A stretch of DNA of 37,499 bases from an uncultured Collinsella sp. Its GTDB lineage: Bacteria; Actinomycetota; Coriobacteriia; Coriobacteriales; Coriobacteriaceae. Below the pieces are notes generated by a model that did no database searches, was not told the DNA's origin, and saw only the letters and a program-made list of their open reading frames with translations. Each line of letters begins with the position of its first letter. Within the stretch, counting starts at the first letter, position 1. This document shows, piece by piece, positions 16,308-24,519 of this stretch. A program made the position numbers and the translations under genes. Where the stretch lies: assembly GCA_905208635.1 (NCBI GenBank), contig CAJLPX010000019.1:1-37499 (forward strand). The letters run 5' to 3'.

Positions 16308-16892
16308 ATGGATATCAAGGTTTCTGGACGCAAGACGACGGTAACCGATGCTCTGCGTGCGCATGTGGATGAGAAGATCGGCGAGGCGCTCAAGGTTTTC
16401 GATATCGAGCCCATGACGGTCGACGTTGTACTTCGTTATGAGAAGAACCCCTCGAACCCCAACCCGGCAATCGTCGAGGTTACGGTTCGTGCCCGCGGTT
16501 CGGTAATTCGCGTTGCCGAGCACGGTGCAGATATGTACGCCGCCATCGACCTCTCCGCCGATAAGGTCACCCGCCAGCTGCGCAAGTTCAAGACCAAGGT
16601 CGTGGACAACCGCCAGGGCGGTGCCAGCGCCGCGGATGTCGCACCGGTCGAGCGCGTCGAGGATCTGGCCGACCTGCTGCTGCCCGAGGAGGAAGACGAC
16701 CTGCTCGTCCGCGAGAAGGTCATCGATGTCACCCCGATGACTGAGGAGCAGGCGCTGGTGCAGACCGATCTGCTCGGCCACGACTTCTACGTGTTCGAGA
16801 ACGCGACGACTGGCCTCATCAATGTGGTGTATCACCGTAAGAATGGTGGATATGGCATCATCAAGCCCCGCATCGAAACACTTGACGAGTAA
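16308..16892 (+). CDS. raiA: Long-form ribosome hibernation-promoting factor
   Basis: The 194-aa protein binds the 30S subunit in stationary phase and, in its long form, pairs ribosomes into inactive 100S dimers. The N-terminal S30AE domain starts MDIKVSGRKTTVTDALRAHVDEKIG; the C-terminal dimerisation domain contains YVFENATTGLINVVYHRKNGGYGIIKP. I chose ATG 16308 (TTGGAG 7 bases upstream) over 16248, whose extra 20 residues do not fit the family. Its neighbourhood with comF and the structured RNA upstream matches the known setting of raiA-motif RNAs. Confidence 0.95.
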   Translation: MDIKVSGRKTTVTDALRAHVDEKIGEALKVFDIEPMTVDVVLRYEKNPSNPNPAIVEVTVRARGSVIRVAEHGADMYAAIDLSADKVTRQLRKFKTKVVDNRQGGASAADVAPVERVEDLADLLLPEEEDDLLVREKVIDVTPMTEEQALVQTDLLGHDFYVFENATTGLINVVYHRKNGGYGIIKPRIETLDE

Positions 16893-16896
16893 AATA

Positions 16897-16953
16897 CGTT
16901 AACTTGCATGAGTTAACGGTTGGCGGCCATCCCATGCGGGTGGCCGCCTTTTT
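16897..16953 (+). terminator. Two hairpins terminating raiA
   Basis: CGTTAACT/AGTTAACG (16897-16918, perfect), then GGCGGCCA (16922-16929) with TGGCCGCC (16941-16948) followed by five T. Confidence 0.85.
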
Positions 16954-16971
16954 ACGTAAGGAGTCGCTTTG

Positions 16972-17925
16972 ATGGACAAGGCTGCATCTACCGGCCATTC
17001 GGACCGTTGCCGCATCGTCGTCGATACCTGCTGCGACTTTAGTCCCGAGGTCGCCGCGAACCTTGATGTCGATATCCTGGGTTTCCCCTTCATTATCGAT
17101 GGCGAGGAGCGCACGGACGACATCTGGTCGAGCATGAGCCCTAAGGAGTTCTACGACCGCATGCGCGCCGGCGCCCGCGTGTCCACCTCGGCTGTGTCGC
17201 TCGGTCGCTATATCGAGTTCTTTACCGAGTGCGCCAAAGAGGGCACGCCCACGGTCTACCTGTGCTTTACCTCGGCACTGTCGTCGAGCTACAACTCCGC
17301 GTGCCAGGCGGCAGATGCCGTGCGTGCCGAGTATCCCAACTTTGAGCTCTACGTGGTCGACAACGCTCTGCCCTGCGCGACCGGCGCGCTCTTGGCGCTC
17401 GAGGCCGTGCGCCAGCGTTCGGCGGGACTGACCGCCAAGCAGCTGGTCGATTGGGCAAACGAAGCAAAGACCTACGTGCACGGCTACTTTACGCTCGAGA
17501 GCTTTGACGCGCTGGCTGCCGGCGGTCGCATTCCGCCCGCGGCGGCGCAACTCACGGCTAAGCTCGATGTCAAGCCCGAGCTCTCCTACGACCTGGCCGG
17601 CTCGCTGTCGCTGATCGGCGTCAACCGCGGCCGCAAGAAGGCGCTCAAGTCCATCCTCAAGTCGTTCCGTGAGAACTACGTGCCCGATCGCACTATGCCC
17701 ATCGCCATTATGACGGCCGATGCCGAAAAGGACGGCGACTGGCTCGAAGCCGCCATCCGCAAGGAGGAGGGCTGCGCCGACGTCACGATCATTCGCAGCT
17801 CCGTGGGTCCCACCATCGGCTCGCACGTGGGCCCCGGCATGGTGGCCTGCGCGTTTTGGGGCAAGAACCGCGCCGACAAGGCGTCGCTTTCCGACCGCAT
17901 CGCCCGCCGCGTGCGCGGTCAGTAG
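16972..17925 (+). CDS. DegV-family fatty-acid-binding protein
   Basis: DegV/FakB proteins bind a fatty acid and present it to the kinase FakA for phosphorylation. The 317-aa product has the usual length. Typical signatures are IVVDTCCDFSPE near the N terminus, the hydrophobic ILGFPFIIDGEE strand, STSAVSLGRY, SALSSSYNSA, and LAAGGRIP. ATG 16972 stands 8 bases after AAGGAG, directly past the raiA terminator. No fakA gene is nearby. Which lipid it carries is unknown. Confidence 0.92.
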   Translation: MDKAASTGHSDRCRIVVDTCCDFSPEVAANLDVDILGFPFIIDGEERTDDIWSSMSPKEFYDRMRAGARVSTSAVSLGRYIEFFTECAKEGTPTVYLCFTSALSSSYNSACQAADAVRAEYPNFELYVVDNALPCATGALLALEAVRQRSAGLTAKQLVDWANEAKTYVHGYFTLESFDALAAGGRIPPAAAQLTAKLDVKPELSYDLAGSLSLIGVNRGRKKALKSILKSFRENYVPDRTMPIAIMTADAEKDGDWLEAAIRKEEGCADVTIIRSSVGPTIGSHVGPGMVACAFWGKNRADKASLSDRIARRVRGQ

Positions 17926-18023
17926 GCAAGTAACGCGGCCGTAATCGATCCCAACTCACAGCCCAAACGCTGGCACCGAGTATTCAACCTGGTAACAACA
18001 CCCAACCCAAAAGGAAAGGTTTC

Positions 18024-19103
18024 ATGGCAAACAAGCTCTCCGTCGCATTCATCGGCACCGGAATCATGGGTGCCCCCATCGCCGGCCACATCCTGGATGC
18101 CGGCTATCCCGTCTCGGTCAACAACCGCACCAAGTCCAAGGCCGCAGCGCTCGTTGAGCGCGGCGCCGTCTGGGCCGATACGCCGGCCGATGCCGCGGCG
18201 AACGCCGATGTCGTCTTTACCATGGTGGGCTATCCCTCCGAGGTCGAGGAGCTCTACCTGGCGGGCGACGGCCTGCTCGCGTGCACTAAACCCGGCGCGG
18301 TCCTGATCGACCTCACCACGAGCTCCCCCGAGCTGGCGCGCGACATTGCCGAGGCCGCCCAGGTTTCCGGCCGCATGGCGTTTGACTGCCCCGTCACCGG
18401 CGGCGAGTCTGGTGCTATCGCCGGCACGCTCACGGCTATCGTGGGCGCCACCGAGAACGATATCGCGCCGGTCCGCGATATCCTTGCCACCTTTGCGGCC
18501 AACATCTGCTGCTTCGATGGCGCCGGCAAGGGTCAGGCTGCCAAGCTCGCCAACCAGGTGTCGCTGGGCGCCTGCATGGTCGGCATGGCCGACGCCATGG
18601 CATTTGCCGAGCTGAGCGGCCTTGACCTGGAGAAGACCCGCCAGATGATCCTGGGCGGCACCGGCAAGTCCGGCGCCATGGAGAGCCTGGCCCCCAAGGC
18701 GCTCGACGGCGACTACAAGCCCGGCTTTATGGTCGAGCACTTCATTAAGGACCTGCGTCTGGCGCTCGCCTACGCCGATGACCGCGAGCTCGCGCTGCCC
18801 GGCGCCGACGTGGCCTTTACGCTCTACGACATGCTCGACGCCATCGGTGGTGCCAAGCTGGGTACCCAGGCCATCACGGTCCTCTACAAGGAGGAGGCCG
18901 ACGCCATCGCCGCCGGTCTGGACTGGTCGCAGTATCGCCCCGAGGAGCACGGTGCCCACGAGGACGGCTGCGGTTGCGGCGAGCACGGCGACGAGCATGA
19001 GTGCGGTTGCGGCCATCACCACGGCGAGGACCACGAGTGCTGCGGCGGCCACGGCCATGACGACGGCCACGAGTGCTGCTGCGGCCACCATCACGGGGAG
19101 TAG
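18024..19103 (+). CDS. 3-hydroxyisobutyrate dehydrogenase-like reductase with His/Cys-rich tail
   Basis: The first 300 residues are a beta-hydroxyacid dehydrogenase. They have the Rossmann motif FIGTGIMGAP (9-18), the substrate loop DCPVTGGESGA (121-131) and catalytic Lys174 in GQAAKLANQ. Likely substrates are 3-hydroxyisobutyrate or tartronate semialdehyde-type acids. The last 51 residues (309-359) are a tail with 14 His and 9 Cys in HHHGE, ECCG and GCGC units, absent from normal family members. It looks like a metal-binding or metal-storage tail, as found on SlyD, HypB and some zinc chaperones. The reading frame is continuous and codon use is unchanged across the junction. A 2-TM protein gene follows after 5 bases. 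Confidence 0.85.
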   Translation: MANKLSVAFIGTGIMGAPIAGHILDAGYPVSVNNRTKSKAAALVERGAVWADTPADAAANADVVFTMVGYPSEVEELYLAGDGLLACTKPGAVLIDLTTSSPELARDIAEAAQVSGRMAFDCPVTGGESGAIAGTLTAIVGATENDIAPVRDILATFAANICCFDGAGKGQAAKLANQVSLGACMVGMADAMAFAELSGLDLEKTRQMILGGTGKSGAMESLAPKALDGDYKPGFMVEHFIKDLRLALAYADDRELALPGADVAFTLYDMLDAIGGAKLGTQAITVLYKEEADAIAAGLDWSQYRPEEHGAHEDGCGCGEHGDEHECGCGHHHGEDHECCGGHGHDDGHECCCGHHHGE

Positions 19104-19108
19104 CGCCC

Positions 19109-19537
19109 ATGAGCTGGACGTTCGTGGTGCTTGCGCTGCTGCTCTTTCTCTTTGCGATCTACATCGGCTTTTTGTGCGGCCAGTGGGCGTGCGAAAAGCG
19201 CGTCATCACCAAGCGCGACTACTGGATCGCCAACTTTGCGGGTGCGGCGGCAGTCGTCCTGCTGACCTGGGTGTTTTCGCTGTTCCCGCTGGTGCAGTTT
19301 GCGCCGATCGGCTGGCTCGGCGGCTTTATCGCCGGTCTTAAGATGAGCTTTGGCGAGTCCGTCGGCCCGTGGCGCAAGCACGACGAGGTCTTTAACGTCA
19401 ACAAGGCTCACCGCGCCGCCGCCGACGCGGGCGACGCCGAGGAACGCCGCCGTGCGCGTCGCAATGGCGCAGCCGACCGACAGCTCATCTCGGTCACCGA
19501 TGACAGCAAGGGTGCTGGCAAGCACGCTAAGAAATAA
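19109..19537 (+). CDS. Small membrane protein of unknown function
   Basis: The product is 142 aa from ATG 19109, 8 bases after GGGGAG. Hydrophobic helices lie at about 3-23 and 41-62, possibly with a third short one to 77. A charged cytoplasmic tail follows (AEERRRARRNG, ending KGAGKHAKK). I do not recognise a named family. It sits between the His-tailed dehydrogenase and a HEAT-like gene with gaps of 5 and 12 bases, so all of them to the isocitrate dehydrogenase may form one operon. Confidence 0.75.
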   Translation: MSWTFVVLALLLFLFAIYIGFLCGQWACEKRVITKRDYWIANFAGAAAVVLLTWVFSLFPLVQFAPIGWLGGFIAGLKMSFGESVGPWRKHDEVFNVNKAHRAAADAGDAEERRRARRNGAADRQLISVTDDSKGAGKHAKK

Positions 19538-19549
19538 GAAGAGGTAACT

Positions 19550-20248
19550 ATGGCAGAAAACAAAGACGAACAGCTCACCGACGAGGAGCTGGCACAGCTT
19601 CAGCTGGCAGAGGAGAACGAGAACGCCGTCGACCGCCTGGTCCAAGAGCTCGGCTGCCCCACGCGCCGCATCCGCCAGTTTGCCGCCCGTGTGCTGCACC
19701 TGCTTGCCGAGCGCGATCCGCAGCGCGTCGTGCCCTGCGTGCCAGCGCTGATCGAGGCGCTCGACCGCCCCGAGGCACAGACCCGCTGGGAGGCGCTCGA
19801 TGCCCTGGCGGCGCTCGCCACCACCTGCCCCGAGCAGATGGAGGACGCCTTTGAGGGCGCCGAGACCGCGCTGTTCGACGAGATTTCCTCCACGCTGCGC
19901 TATGCCGCCTTCCGCCTGCTGTGCGTGTGGGGCGCCACGAGTGTCGAGCGTTCGCGCGAGGCTTGGCCCATCCTGGACGAGGCCATCCAGTGCTACCACG
20001 GCGACCTTGAGTATCGCGATATGCTCGGGTGCCTGTACGAGTTTGGCCAGGGCGAGATTGACGCCGAGGTCGCCGAGAAGCTCGCGCTGCGCCTTAAGTT
20101 CGATGCCGAGAACGGCAAGGGTAGCTATCTCAAAGCCCGTTCGAGCGAGATTTGCGAAATGCTTGTTAAACGCTTTGACTTGGATCTCTCCAAAAAGAAG
20201 AAGCGTGCTAGCGTTAAAAAATCTGACGACGCCGAAAACGAGGAGTAA
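19550..20248 (+). CDS. HEAT-repeat-like protein
   Basis: The 232-aa acidic, all-helical protein has helical pairs of HEAT type: RRIRQFAARVLHLLAERDP, QTRWEALDALAALATTCPE and LRYAAFRLLCVWGATSV. It has no signal peptide and no membrane helix. The C terminus is lysine-rich then acidic (KKKKRASVKKSDDAENEE). AGAGG precedes the ATG by 6 bases. HEAT proteins are usually scaffolds for protein contacts; the partner is unknown. It is followed 6 bases later by isocitrate dehydrogenase. Confidence 0.65.
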   Translation: MAENKDEQLTDEELAQLQLAEENENAVDRLVQELGCPTRRIRQFAARVLHLLAERDPQRVVPCVPALIEALDRPEAQTRWEALDALAALATTCPEQMEDAFEGAETALFDEISSTLRYAAFRLLCVWGATSVERSREAWPILDEAIQCYHGDLEYRDMLGCLYEFGQGEIDAEVAEKLALRLKFDAENGKGSYLKARSSEICEMLVKRFDLDLSKKKKRASVKKSDDAENEE

Positions 20249-20254
20249 CAGATT

Positions 20255-21340
20255 ATGGCGCACGATGTAGTCCTGATTCCCGGTGACGGTATCGGTCCCG
20301 AGATTACGCGGGCCATGCGCCGCGTGGTCGAGGCCGCCGGTGTCCAGATCAATTGGAACGTCCAGGAGGCCGGTGCCAGCGTCATGGACGAGTTTGGCAC
20401 GCCGCTGCCCCAGCACGTGCTCGACGCGGTCGCCGAGACCAAGGTTGCCATCAAGGGTCCCATCACCACGCCGGTCGGCACGGGTTTCCGCAGCGTTAAC
20501 GTGGCCCTGCGCAAGCACTTCGACCTGTATGCTTGCGTGCGCCCCTGCCTGTCGCAGCCGGGCGACGGCTCGCGCTTCCGCGACGTCGACCTGGTCATCG
20601 TGCGCGAGAACACCGAGGACCTCTACGCCGGCATCGAGTTCGACGAGGGTGCAGCCGAGGTCGAGGAGCTCTCACAGCTCGTCGAGCGCTCGGGTCAGAA
20701 GACCTTTGCCGCCGATTCCGCCATCTCGATCAAGCCCATCTCTATCGCCAAGAGCCGCCGTATTGTGGAGTACGCCTTTGAGTATGCCCGCCGCTGCGGC
20801 CGCAAAAAGGTGACGGCCGTGCACAAGGCCAATATCATGAAGGCGACCGACGGTCTGTTCCTGCGCGTTGCGCGCGAGGTGGCCGCCAACTATCCCGATA
20901 TCGAGTTCAACGACAAGATTGTCGACGCCACCTGCATGGGCCTGGTCCAGAACCCCAACGACTTCGATGTCCTGGTGCTGCCCAACCTGTACGGCGACAT
21001 CGTGAGCGACCTGTGCGCCGGCCTGGTGGGCGGCTTAGGAATGGCCCCCGGCTCCAACATCGGTGCCGACTGCGCCATCTTTGAGGCTACGCACGGCTCC
21101 GCGCCCGATATCGCCGGTCAGGATATCGCCAACCCCACGGCCGAGATTCTGTCTGCGGCTATGATGCTCGATCACCTGGGCGAGAACGATGCGGCCAATC
21201 GTATCCGTGCTGCCGTATCTGCCACGCTCGACGAGGGCGAGCAGGTTACCGGTGACGTGCGTCGTGCCCAGACCGGCTCCGTCGAGGGCGCTGTGGGCAC
21301 GCAGGCATTTGCCGATGCCGTTATCGCGCACCTGGCCTAA
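20255..21340 (+). CDS. Isocitrate dehydrogenase, NAD-type (IDH/IPMDH family)
   Basis: The 361-aa enzyme oxidises a beta-hydroxyacid and decarboxylates it, most likely isocitrate to 2-oxoglutarate with NAD. Signatures are LIPGDGIGPEI at the N terminus, the substrate-loop TPVGTGFRSVNVALRK, VRENTEDLYAGIE (isocitrate rather than isopropylmalate type), VHKANIMKATDG, and the cofactor region EATHGSAPDIAGQDIANP. It is short compared with NADP-IDH of E. coli, as expected for the NAD class. Its ribosome site GAGGAG overlaps the end of the preceding gene. A terminator follows at 21400. It could serve 2-oxoglutarate supply for glutamate, in line with the aminotransferase at the window start. Confidence 0.88.
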   Translation: MAHDVVLIPGDGIGPEITRAMRRVVEAAGVQINWNVQEAGASVMDEFGTPLPQHVLDAVAETKVAIKGPITTPVGTGFRSVNVALRKHFDLYACVRPCLSQPGDGSRFRDVDLVIVRENTEDLYAGIEFDEGAAEVEELSQLVERSGQKTFAADSAISIKPISIAKSRRIVEYAFEYARRCGRKKVTAVHKANIMKATDGLFLRVAREVAANYPDIEFNDKIVDATCMGLVQNPNDFDVLVLPNLYGDIVSDLCAGLVGGLGMAPGSNIGADCAIFEATHGSAPDIAGQDIANPTAEILSAAMMLDHLGENDAANRIRAAVSATLDEGEQVTGDVRRAQTGSVEGAVGTQAFADAVIAHLA

Positions 21341-21399
21341 GGCATGCACGCTGCAAACGCCTAAATAGTACTTAAGTGTTTGCGTATAACCTAAGAATC

Positions 21400-21432
21400 A
21401 ATACGCCCGGCGCTCTGTCGGGCGTATTCTAT
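21400..21432 (+). terminator. Terminator after isocitrate dehydrogenase gene
   Basis: AATACGCCCG (21400-21409) pairs perfectly with CGGGCGTATT (21419-21428), followed by CTATT. Confidence 0.7.
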
Positions 21433-21466
21433 TGGGGACTATGTTTCCTAACAAGGAGTAACCGAT

Positions 21467-22555
21467 ATGGGTCTGATTCAAAAGAAGGACGAGAAGGACG
21501 AGATCGACGGCATCCAGATCATCGAGCGCGGCGAAGGCCCCGACGGTGACGAGGACGAGAAGATCGACCTGGTCGCCGGTACGTCTGCCGAGCACATTGC
21601 CGCCGGCACGACGGCCGAGGAGGAGGACGCCCGACTGGAGGCTCAGATTGCCGCGGATGCCGCTGACGAGAATCTGATGCCCGAGGCCCAGGATGAGGAC
21701 GAAACTGACGCCGACGCGGACGACCATGCATCCAAGCACAAGAAGACGATGATTGCCGCCTTTGTGGTCGCTGTCGTGATCGCTGCTGTGGTCGGCTTTT
21801 TTATCGGCAACGGCGGCTTTGGCGGCAAGGGCGTCGGCTCGGCGATCCTCACCGAGGACCAGCTCGATTCGACTGTGGCAAGCTATAGCTACAACGGCAA
21901 GAAGAGCGACATCACCGCGCGCGAGGCCATCGAGAGCCAGTACAGCCTCGATACCGTCAAGGATAGCGATGGCAACTACACCGCTCCTTCTGCCGACGTC
22001 ATCCTGTCCTATGTGCGCAACCAGATTCTGCTGGACGCTGCCGAGGACGAGGGCATTACCGTCTCTTCTAAGGAGATGAAGAAGTACGCCGAGGATTCCA
22101 TCGGCACCTCCGACTACAAGACCATGGCAAAACAGTACGGCGTGTCCAAGGACCAGGCCAAGCAGATCGTCCGCCAGTCCGCGACGCTGCAGAAGCTCTA
22201 CAAGAAGAAGGTCGGCGATAGCTCCGCAAGCATGCCAACCGCCCCGACCGAGCCTGCTGACGGCAACGAGGAGACCGCGAGCAAGGACTACGCCGACTAC
22301 ATCATCAACCTTGCCGGCGACGAGTGGGATAGCGAGAAGGGCACCTGGAAGGACGCCGATAGCACCTATGCCAAGGCCTTCGCTGACGATGCCTTTACGG
22401 CCGATAGCGCTACCTATAAGCAGGCCATGACCGCCTATTACACCGCCTACCAGCAGTATTCCTCGCAGGCTTCGAGTGCCAGCTCCAAGTGGACCGAGTA
22501 TGCTAACGGCCTCTACGCCAAGGCCAACATCAGCATCTACGGCCTGTTTGCGTAA
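21467..22555 (+). CDS. Membrane-anchored SurA-like (peptidyl-prolyl isomerase N-domain) protein
   Basis: The 362-aa product has an acidic cytoplasmic N terminus (1-90), one membrane helix (about 95-113) and an extracellular part. The outer part carries SurA/PrsA-type chaperone helices: SADVILSYVRNQILLDAAEDEGITVSSKEMKKYAEDSI and YGVSKDQAKQIVRQSATLQKLYKKKV. No parvulin isomerase domain is visible, so a holdase role for exported proteins is more likely than catalysis. AAGGAG lies 8 bases before the ATG. It lies alone between two terminators. Confidence 0.75.
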   Translation: MGLIQKKDEKDEIDGIQIIERGEGPDGDEDEKIDLVAGTSAEHIAAGTTAEEEDARLEAQIAADAADENLMPEAQDEDETDADADDHASKHKKTMIAAFVVAVVIAAVVGFFIGNGGFGGKGVGSAILTEDQLDSTVASYSYNGKKSDITAREAIESQYSLDTVKDSDGNYTAPSADVILSYVRNQILLDAAEDEGITVSSKEMKKYAEDSIGTSDYKTMAKQYGVSKDQAKQIVRQSATLQKLYKKKVGDSSASMPTAPTEPADGNEETASKDYADYIINLAGDEWDSEKGTWKDADSTYAKAFADDAFTADSATYKQAMTAYYTAYQQYSSQASSASSKWTEYANGLYAKANISIYGLFA

Positions 22556-22598
22556 GATCTGTCTGCACTACTGCGCGCTAACCGATCTACCTGATTAA

Positions 22599-22634
22599 GC
22601 CCGCTAGAACGAAAACGTTCTAGCGGGCATTTTG
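22599..22634 (+). terminator. Strong terminator after the SurA-like gene
   Basis: GCCCGCTAGAACG (22599-22611), loop AAAA, CGTTCTAGCGGGC (22616-22628), 13 perfect pairs, then ATTTTG. Confidence 0.9.
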
Positions 22635-22708
22635 TTACCGAAACCACTAGGATAGGACTTGCGCCCGTGCAAGTGCTTCATCGAGTCTCCTCAATTCATC
22701 CGGGAAAA

Positions 22709-22984
22709 CGGCCGTAAACGATTGCAAATAACCGGTGAACGGTCGAAAACTACCGTTCACCGATAATATCGAAACTGGTTCTAACTGGTATTAAGTCAAA
22801 AAGACCAATTCACAAATCTTCACAATGACCTGCATTTTTTCTACACGCCATTTTTAGCCACCCTGCGTTGTTTAGACACGAAAAAAGTTCCGATCTTCCG
22901 TCAAATCATTTCGAAACGGTTTCAAAACCGCAGGAAGAAGTGTTAATGAGCGGTAAACGGTCGATTTTTCGCCGTGAACGGTGC
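22709..22984 (+). promoter_or_regulatory. Cluster of CGGTGAACGGT-type motifs upstream of the PTS operon
   Basis: The 630-base gap between 22556 and 23185 has no gene but contains repeated motifs. CGGTGAACGGTCG starts at 22733, its inverse ACCGTTCACCG lies at 22752-22762 (together a perfect 10-bp palindrome around 8 bases), CGGTAAACGGTCG starts at 22951, CCGTGAACGGTGC is at 22972-22984, and there is a weaker GCCGTAAACG at 22711. Two ACTGGT half sites stand one helical turn apart (22774 and 22784). They look like sites for one or two transcription regulators. Confidence 0.5.
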
Positions 22985-23030
22985 AAAAACGTTTTACTGT
23001 ATGAATCAACGAAAGCAACCTCTTCTGGGG

Positions 23031-23069
23031 TGATATAGTGACAACAACACGTCACGTGGTTACTACCAG
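23031..23069 (+). promoter_or_regulatory. PTS operon promoter with DasR-like operator
   Basis: Extended -10 TGATATAGT (23031-23039). The palindrome TGGT-TACT-ACCA (23057-23068) would lie just after the start site, a position for repression. The same motif occurs at 27350-27361 before agaS. Half-site spacing equals that of the DasR site (CTGGT-4-ACCAG), as expected for the GntR/HutC regulator encoded at 26578. Confidence 0.6.
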
Positions 23070-23185
23070 TTGAGAGACCACTGGTTCTCAAAGAACGCTT
23101 TCCAAGAAGCTTTAAGGGCGATTGCCCGCTGGCTTCCGAAAATCATCGGACTCAGATCGTACACACCTTCGGAAGGGAAATTTGA

Positions 23186-23629
23186 ATGGTTGGCTTTATT
23201 CTTACCGGTCATGGACAGTTCGCACCCGGCCTTGCAAGTGCTGTCGCTATGGTTGCCGGCGACCAGCCCGCTTTTACCGTCGTTCCTTTTGAGGGCGACC
23301 AGGCTGCTTCCTACGGTGAGGATCTCCGCGCCGCTATTACCGCCATGCGCGAGGAGTGCGATGGCGTGCTCGTCTTTACCGACCTGCTCGGTGGTACTCC
23401 GTTCAATCAGTCGATGATGATTGCCCAGGATGTCGACAACGTCGAGGTTCTGACTGGCACCAACCTTCCCATGGTTATTGAGCTTCTGTTCCTCCGCGGT
23501 AACGCCACGCTCGCCGAGCTTGGCGAGCAGGCCGTGACCGTTGGCCAGACGGGCATCACTGCCCAGACGGTCGCATCCGTTGCCGGCTCCGAGGAAGAGG
23601 ACATCTTCGGCGACGAGGACGGCATCTAA
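23186..23629 (+). CDS. PTS mannose-family EIIA component
   Basis: The 147-aa cytoplasmic EIIA takes phosphate from HPr and passes it to EIIB. The phosphosite is His9 in ILTGHGQFAPG. FTDLLGGTPFNQS is the other family signature. It ends in an acidic stretch (EEEDIFGDEDGI). It is the first gene of the PTS operon, with a 140-base leader after the promoter, and overlaps yajC by one base. The surrounding agaS and nagA genes point to an amino sugar such as N-acetylgalactosamine or N-acetylglucosamine as substrate. Confidence 0.92.
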   Translation: MVGFILTGHGQFAPGLASAVAMVAGDQPAFTVVPFEGDQAASYGEDLRAAITAMREECDGVLVFTDLLGGTPFNQSMMIAQDVDNVEVLTGTNLPMVIELLFLRGNATLAELGEQAVTVGQTGITAQTVASVAGSEEEDIFGDEDGI

Positions 23630-23910
23630 TGGCCGATTTCGGAGCCAACGTCCTGAGCTCCTCGGTTGCCCTTTTAGGCCTGCTTGTCGTCATGGGCTTG
23701 ATTTACACCATCTGGTCGCAAATCAACATGAAGAAGAAGCAGAAGTACTTCAAGGAGCTGCACACCGAGCTCAAGCCGGGTCAGGAGGTTCTTTTCGCCG
23801 GCGGTATCTACGGAACCGTCAAGGGCATCGAAGGCGAAAAGGTCCAGATCAAAGTCCGATCCGGTGCCGTCGTAGATGTTTCGCGTTACGCGATTCAGGA
23901 GATCAAGTAA
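23629..23910 (+). CDS. yajC: YajC-like membrane protein inside a PTS operon
   Basis: The 93-aa protein has one membrane helix (about 12-29), a basic stretch (NMKKKQKYFKEL) and the YajC beta domain (LKPGQEVLFAGGIYGTVKGIEGEKVQIKV). YajC is normally an accessory of SecDF. Its ATG overlaps the EIIA stop codon, so it is translationally coupled to a PTS. I recall the same arrangement in streptococcal hyaluronan/amino-sugar PTS operons, which suggests a dedicated role with the transporter rather than a chance insertion. EIIB follows after 36 bases. Confidence 0.88.
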   Translation: MADFGANVLSSSVALLGLLVVMGLIYTIWSQINMKKKQKYFKELHTELKPGQEVLFAGGIYGTVKGIEGEKVQIKVRSGAVVDVSRYAIQEIK

Positions 23911-23946
23911 CTGTCGTCAGCAAATAACGAAAGGAAGCTGATCAAC

Positions 23947-24429
23947 ATGGCAGAACCCAACATTCTTCTTACCCGCATCGATAACCGACTGGTCCATGGT
24001 CAGGTCGCTACCCAGTGGAACTCCACCCTGGGCTCCAACCTCATCCTCGTCGCCAACGACGATGTGTCGACCAACACCATGCGCCAGAACCTCATGAAGA
24101 TGGCCGCTCCCGCCGGCGTCGCTACGCGTTTCTTCTCCCTGCAGAAGACCATCGACGTCATTGGCAAGGCGAGCCCGCGCCAGAAGATCTTCATCGTGGC
24201 CGAAACACCGGAAGACGTGCTTACGCTCGTCAAGGGCGGTGTGCCTATAAAGAAGGTAAACATCGGCAACATGCACATGTCGGAAGGAAAGCGCCAAGTC
24301 GCCACCTCCGTCGCAGTTAACGACGAGGATGTCGCTGCGTTTAAAGAGCTGCAGGAATTGGGGGTGGAGTTGGAGATCAGGCGCGTTCCGAGCACGCCTG
24401 TTGAGGACACGAGCAAGCTCTTCTCGTAA
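23947..24429 (+). CDS. PTS mannose-family EIIB component
   Basis: The 160-aa EIIB transfers phosphate from EIIA to the incoming sugar. The phosphosite is His17 in RIDNRLVHGQV. LVKGGVPIKKVNIGNMH is the typical second motif. The gene lies in the order IIA-yajC-IIB-IIC-IID. A 90-base gap to IIC contains two short hairpins (TGTCAGG/CCTGACA at 24446-24467, GTACG/CGTAC at 24472-24496), which could tune relative expression. A paralogue that lacks the histidine lies at 34804. Confidence 0.93.
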   Translation: MAEPNILLTRIDNRLVHGQVATQWNSTLGSNLILVANDDVSTNTMRQNLMKMAAPAGVATRFFSLQKTIDVIGKASPRQKIFIVAETPEDVLTLVKGGVPIKKVNIGNMHMSEGKRQVATSVAVNDEDVAAFKELQELGVELEIRRVPSTPVEDTSKLFS

Positions 24430-24519
24430 TCCTCATGATCCACGCTGTCAGGAATGAAACCCTGACATTCTGTACGTGAAATCCAAAGTGCGTACATACA
24501 TTTTGAAAGGAGGAGCAAG

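Noticed and set aside
22635..23185. Possible small genes in the long gap before the PTS operon
   Set aside because: The open frames are short, lack ribosome sites and overlap promoter and repeat motifs.
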